Assembly: GCA_963662175.1 (NCBI GenBank)
Contig: OY759214.1
Coordinates: 75,838,037 to 75,902,036 of the forward strand
Direction of reading: 5' to 3'
Length of the DNA: 64,000 nucleotides
DNA from: Aradus depressus
Lineage: Eukaryota > Arthropoda > Insecta > Hemiptera > Aradidae
How positions within the stretch are numbered: the stretch's first letter is position 1; each line of letters begins with the position of its first letter. The position numbers and the translations under genes were made by a program. Under the pieces are notes generated by a model that did no database searches, was not told the origin of the DNA, and saw only the letters and a program-made list of their open reading frames with translations. Below are positions 61,402 to 64,000 of the stretch, in pieces.

Positions 61402-62514
61402 GTCCAGGAGCAAAGTGCAAAAAAGGTGATTTATTTTATGAGAATTTTTATTATGAAATTTTCAAAATATCCATCCTCAAGATCCAAAAAATGGCAGTCT
61501 GAAATCTCAAAGCCCCTGGAATACAAAATGGCGGCCAATTAAAACCCAAAAAACCTCGAAATGTTAGGATTTTTTGGGTGTTTTTGCCTATAATTCCTAA
61601 AAAATGCATCCTAGCGAAAAAGTTACAATGTAACAAATTGAAGAACATTAAATTCTTCGTCGATTGGGTACCACAACTTAATAATTTGATCAAGTAGTAT
61701 GGTCGAAAACTACGGTCAAAAACGACGATTTTTTCCAACTTTGTCAAAAACTGAGATATAGTACTATATGTATATGAGTCTATAGCATGGGAATGAGTAT
61801 TCTAAGAGAAAAACTCATGGAATAAAAGTTGTAGAGTATCAAATTCTGCGTTCTGTATCCCGTATTTCATTATCCTCATTACTACTTGCTCTATGGATTG
61901 GTTATTGTCCTTCCAGACCAAAATTAAGAAATGAGATTGATAAAAAAGATACTTTTGGTTTGGTTGGCTAGAGTTGCAACTCATAGGTACCTTCATATGC
62001 CAATTGCCGGACTTCGGGAGATTGCCAATTTCAAAAAGTATACGTCACCGAATTCAAAAATGTTGGTACTCAGTAGAGTAGAGAGAATTTGATGCTCTAA
62101 CATTTTATTCTTTGTTTTTCTTTTAGAATACTCATTCCCAAGCTGTAGACTCATATATAGTACTAAATCTCAGATTTTGACAAAGTTGGAAAAAATCGTC
62201 GTTTTTGACCGTAGTTTTGGACCATACTACTTGATTGAATTATTAAGTTACGATATATCAAATTGAAGAAAATTAAATTTTGTGTCGATTGAGTACCATA
62301 ACTTTTTCGCTAGGATGCATTTTTCAGGAATTATAGGCAAAAACCCCAAAAAAGTCCTAAAATTTCGAGGTTTTTTGGGTTTTAACATTTTGTATTCCAG
62401 CGGCTTTGAGATTTCAGATTGCCATTTTTTGGATCTCGAGGATAGATATTTTAAAAATTTAATAACAAAAATTATCATAAAATAAGTCACCTTTTTTGCA
62501 CTGGGCTCCTGGAC
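61402..62514. mobile_element. TA-flanked DNA element with 400-bp terminal inverted repeats
   Basis: It starts GTCCAGGAGC and ends with the inverse, GGAC, with TA on both sides (61400-61401 and 62515-62516). Arms 61402-61812 and 62122-62514 match with moderate divergence (for example GAATGAGTATTCTAAGAG against its inverse, and GATCCAAAAAATGGCAGTCTG). No ORF codes for a transposase, so it is a non-autonomous, probably Tc1/mariner-type, element of middle age. The ORFs at 61451-61747 and 62282-62485 are chance frames in the arms. Confidence 0.75.
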
Positions 62515-62516
62515 TA

Positions 62517-62915
62517 AAATGAGTGCGACTCAGTGCCTAGGGAGTGACACCCCTGAGTGGTTTCTGCTCTCTTGATATTTTGACATTGCCATTTTTTTCT
62601 ATCTTAGCACACTTGCTAGTTGTATATATGTTTTATACAGTTGTAAATATCTCTTTGTAAATAAAAAAAATATATATTCTCAGTTTTTCCAAGAAATTAA
62701 CACATGCCTCTCCTTTTTAATTATCCTCCACATTGAATTCTTTTTCATCATACTTCAATTTTTCTTCTCATTATTTGGGAGCTGTGTTTTAACATATATA
62801 ATTTTAATTATATTTGCTTTTTAGGCAATGAAAATTCTTTTACATTTTTTTATTTTTATATTATGAAAATAACTTCCGAAATTCTTCCAGGAACAGAAGC
62901 AATTGTAGAATTTGT
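62517..62915. other. AT-rich filler
   Basis: No gene or recognised repeat. Confidence 0.35.
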
Positions 62916-62930
62916 TAACACTAAGTAGCT

Positions 62931-63384
62931 CTTTTTTTTTTTTTTCGGGTGTACCGGCCCCTGAAGGGGGCTCACCAACACCCGTCCGCCGCGTGGGGGG
63001 GAATTTAGGTCATATTTTAGGTTATTAATTTATTTATTTGTTGCTACGGCCGGCTGTAGGACCCCGCCAATCGCCGGAGCGACCGGTTGGGTGTTCGAAC
63101 CCACCTTATCGGCGTTTCCCGAGAGAACTTGGGGCCAGGCACTTATGTTCTTGGCTGCATTGCGCTGAGAATGGTCGCAGGTGGTCCGTGTTACCAGCAC
63201 CCAGCGGTCATCTCCGGAACCATGTTAAACTGGCTTCTTTACTCAGCTTCAGCAGGTTTAGTCCCAGGATCCTGTCCGGCGTATCAACCCTAGGCCCGTC
63301 GTACAGCAGGTATTCGAGAACTACGTGTTCTGCAGTCTCGACGCCGCCGCACGAGCAGACTAATGGTAACGAAAGACAGCAGAC
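62931..63384 (-). pseudogene. R1/I-like LINE 3' end
   Basis: Inserted with a perfect 15-bp target duplication TAACACTAAGTAGCT (62916-62930 and 63385-63399). The minus strand ends in an A-tract (T14 on + at 62932-62945). The short frame 63208-63390 reads CSCGGVETAEHVVLEYLLYDGPR, the zinc-knuckle C-x-CG-x2-ET-x2-H typical of the C-terminus of R1/I-group LINE proteins; the last cysteine is replaced by tyrosine. The 3' untranslated part is GC-rich. The copy is truncated and dead; the perfect duplication implies a fairly recent insertion. Confidence 0.8.
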
Positions 63385-63531
63385 TAACACTAAGTAGCTG
63401 CCTCTCCCATAATTATAAAATCATTGTATAAGTAAATTCGATTTTAGAATTTTTTTGGCACTGTTCGATGTAGTGGGGTAATCCGAAGATTACATAAGAA
63501 AAATATAGTCTTTTCCACACAAGATATATAT

Positions 63532-63572
63532 GAGGGTCAGCGCTTTAGGTTGTTACACCATCCTCAGACCCA
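63532..63572 (-). ncRNA. Hammerhead-like motif with paired stem I
   Basis: On the minus strand GGGT precedes core CTGAGGA (63561-63567 on +, fits CUGANGA) and ACCC follows at the far side, giving a 4-bp stem I. Stem II GGT-GTAACA-ACC and a palindromic AGCGCT stem III are present, but the GAA box is TAA and the cleavage position is G, both expected to abolish cleavage. Confidence 0.4.
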
Positions 63573-63864
63573 TTTTTAAATTTTTTAATTACATATATAT
63601 TTTTAATTTTTAAATAGAAAAAGGCATTTTATAAAAGAAATAGTCGACTGGAACTTCTTCTCCACAAAATTGGTTAATTTTCCCCGATCGTTGTCTAAAC
63701 GTTATGGTAAATAGATCGATAGATAAATATGTTTATTTCAAATAAAAATATACAATGACCAGAAAATGACATCACTACATCATTAGACAATGGTCATTTG
63801 AGACCTGTCGGGTCGGACCATAATCTCTCCTAGCTACTGTTATGGTTGATAATGTAATTTTTTT
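63573..63864. other. Unassigned AT-rich stretch
   Basis: No gene recognised. Confidence 0.3.
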
Positions 63865-64000
63865 GTTTCACTTCCCCAGCTATTCGAAGTATTGGGTAAG
63901 TTATGTAATCGGTCAAAAATTTGATGCGGAATTTCGATAACTCCCGATGGAATTAATGTATCGATAGAAAATTTCATATGTGAATCCAGAACCCTCTAAC
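63865..64000. repeat. Family Y start (runs off the window)
   Basis: CACTTCCCCAGCTATTCGAAG, then AAGTTATGTAATCGGTC and ATGCGGAATTTCGATAACTC, truncated by the window edge. Confidence 0.7.

Noticed and set aside
1..64000. CRISPR arrays, operons, ribosome binding sites
   Set aside because: The sequence is eukaryotic; no regularly spaced short palindromic repeats with unique spacers were seen.

Overview
The window looks like heterochromatin-like, transposon-dense nuclear DNA of an arthropod, most likely an insect. It is AT-rich and holds no intact host gene, spliced or otherwise, that I can recognise. It does hold Jockey-, R1- and RTE-like non-LTR retrotransposon 3' ends with clean target-site duplications, two families of tRNA-derived SINEs (one ending in TTAGG-type telomere-like repeats), Tc1/mariner-superfamily DNA elements, and hammerhead-ribozyme-like motifs of the kind known from Penelope-like elements. 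The species is an inference; nothing here fixes it.

The main feature is a 16,812-bp element at 29988-46799. It is one giant inverted repeat: two arms of 8,367 bp (29988-38354 and 38433-46799) around a 78-bp unpaired centre. It starts with AG, ends with CT, and is flanked on both sides by the same six bases, GATTGA (29982-29987 and 46800-46805). A 6-bp duplication and AG termini are hallmarks of Polinton/Maverick elements. Its only recognisable gene is a family B (protein-primed type) DNA polymerase with an N-terminal zinc-finger region, present once per arm and divergently transcribed away from the centre. I see no integrase, capsid, packaging ATPase or protease. The arms are almost identical but carry reciprocal single-base insertions: the left copy has an intact N-terminal ORF and a broken polymerase ORF, the right copy the reverse. 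Both share an older frame break between the two ORFs. Each gene has a well-formed TATA/initiator promoter preceded by 20-bp direct repeats. The element sits inside a copy of the commonest dispersed repeat of the window (family Y), which resumes on the other side.

Layout. 1-5800: pogo-like MITE nested in a dispersed repeat (family X), Y repeats, AT-rich filler. 5835-6295: R1-like LINE end. 7704-8074: complete SINE with TSD. 8745-10300: fold-back, Jockey LINE end, Y repeats. 13250-20400: Y repeats, SINEs, Jockey LINE ends, and a relic (17445-17700) related to the outer end of the giant palindrome. 21205-23632: DNA transposon with 553-bp terminal inverted repeats and a decayed transposase. 23936-24432: 497-bp fold-back. 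25200-26080: SINEs. 26190-29987: X, Y and W repeats. 29988-46799: the palindromic polymerase element. 46806-50260: Y, Z, SINE pieces. 50400-52720: inverted hammerhead-like motifs enclosing an 11-residue-repeat minisatellite and W repeats. 53890-54440 and 59061-59930: more fold-backs with hammerhead-like motifs. 58005-58596 and 62916-63399: LINE ends with TSDs. 61402-62514: a TA-flanked element with 400-bp inverted repeats.

Letters X, Y, Z and W are my own labels for repeat families recognised by recurrence inside the window; they are not database names.
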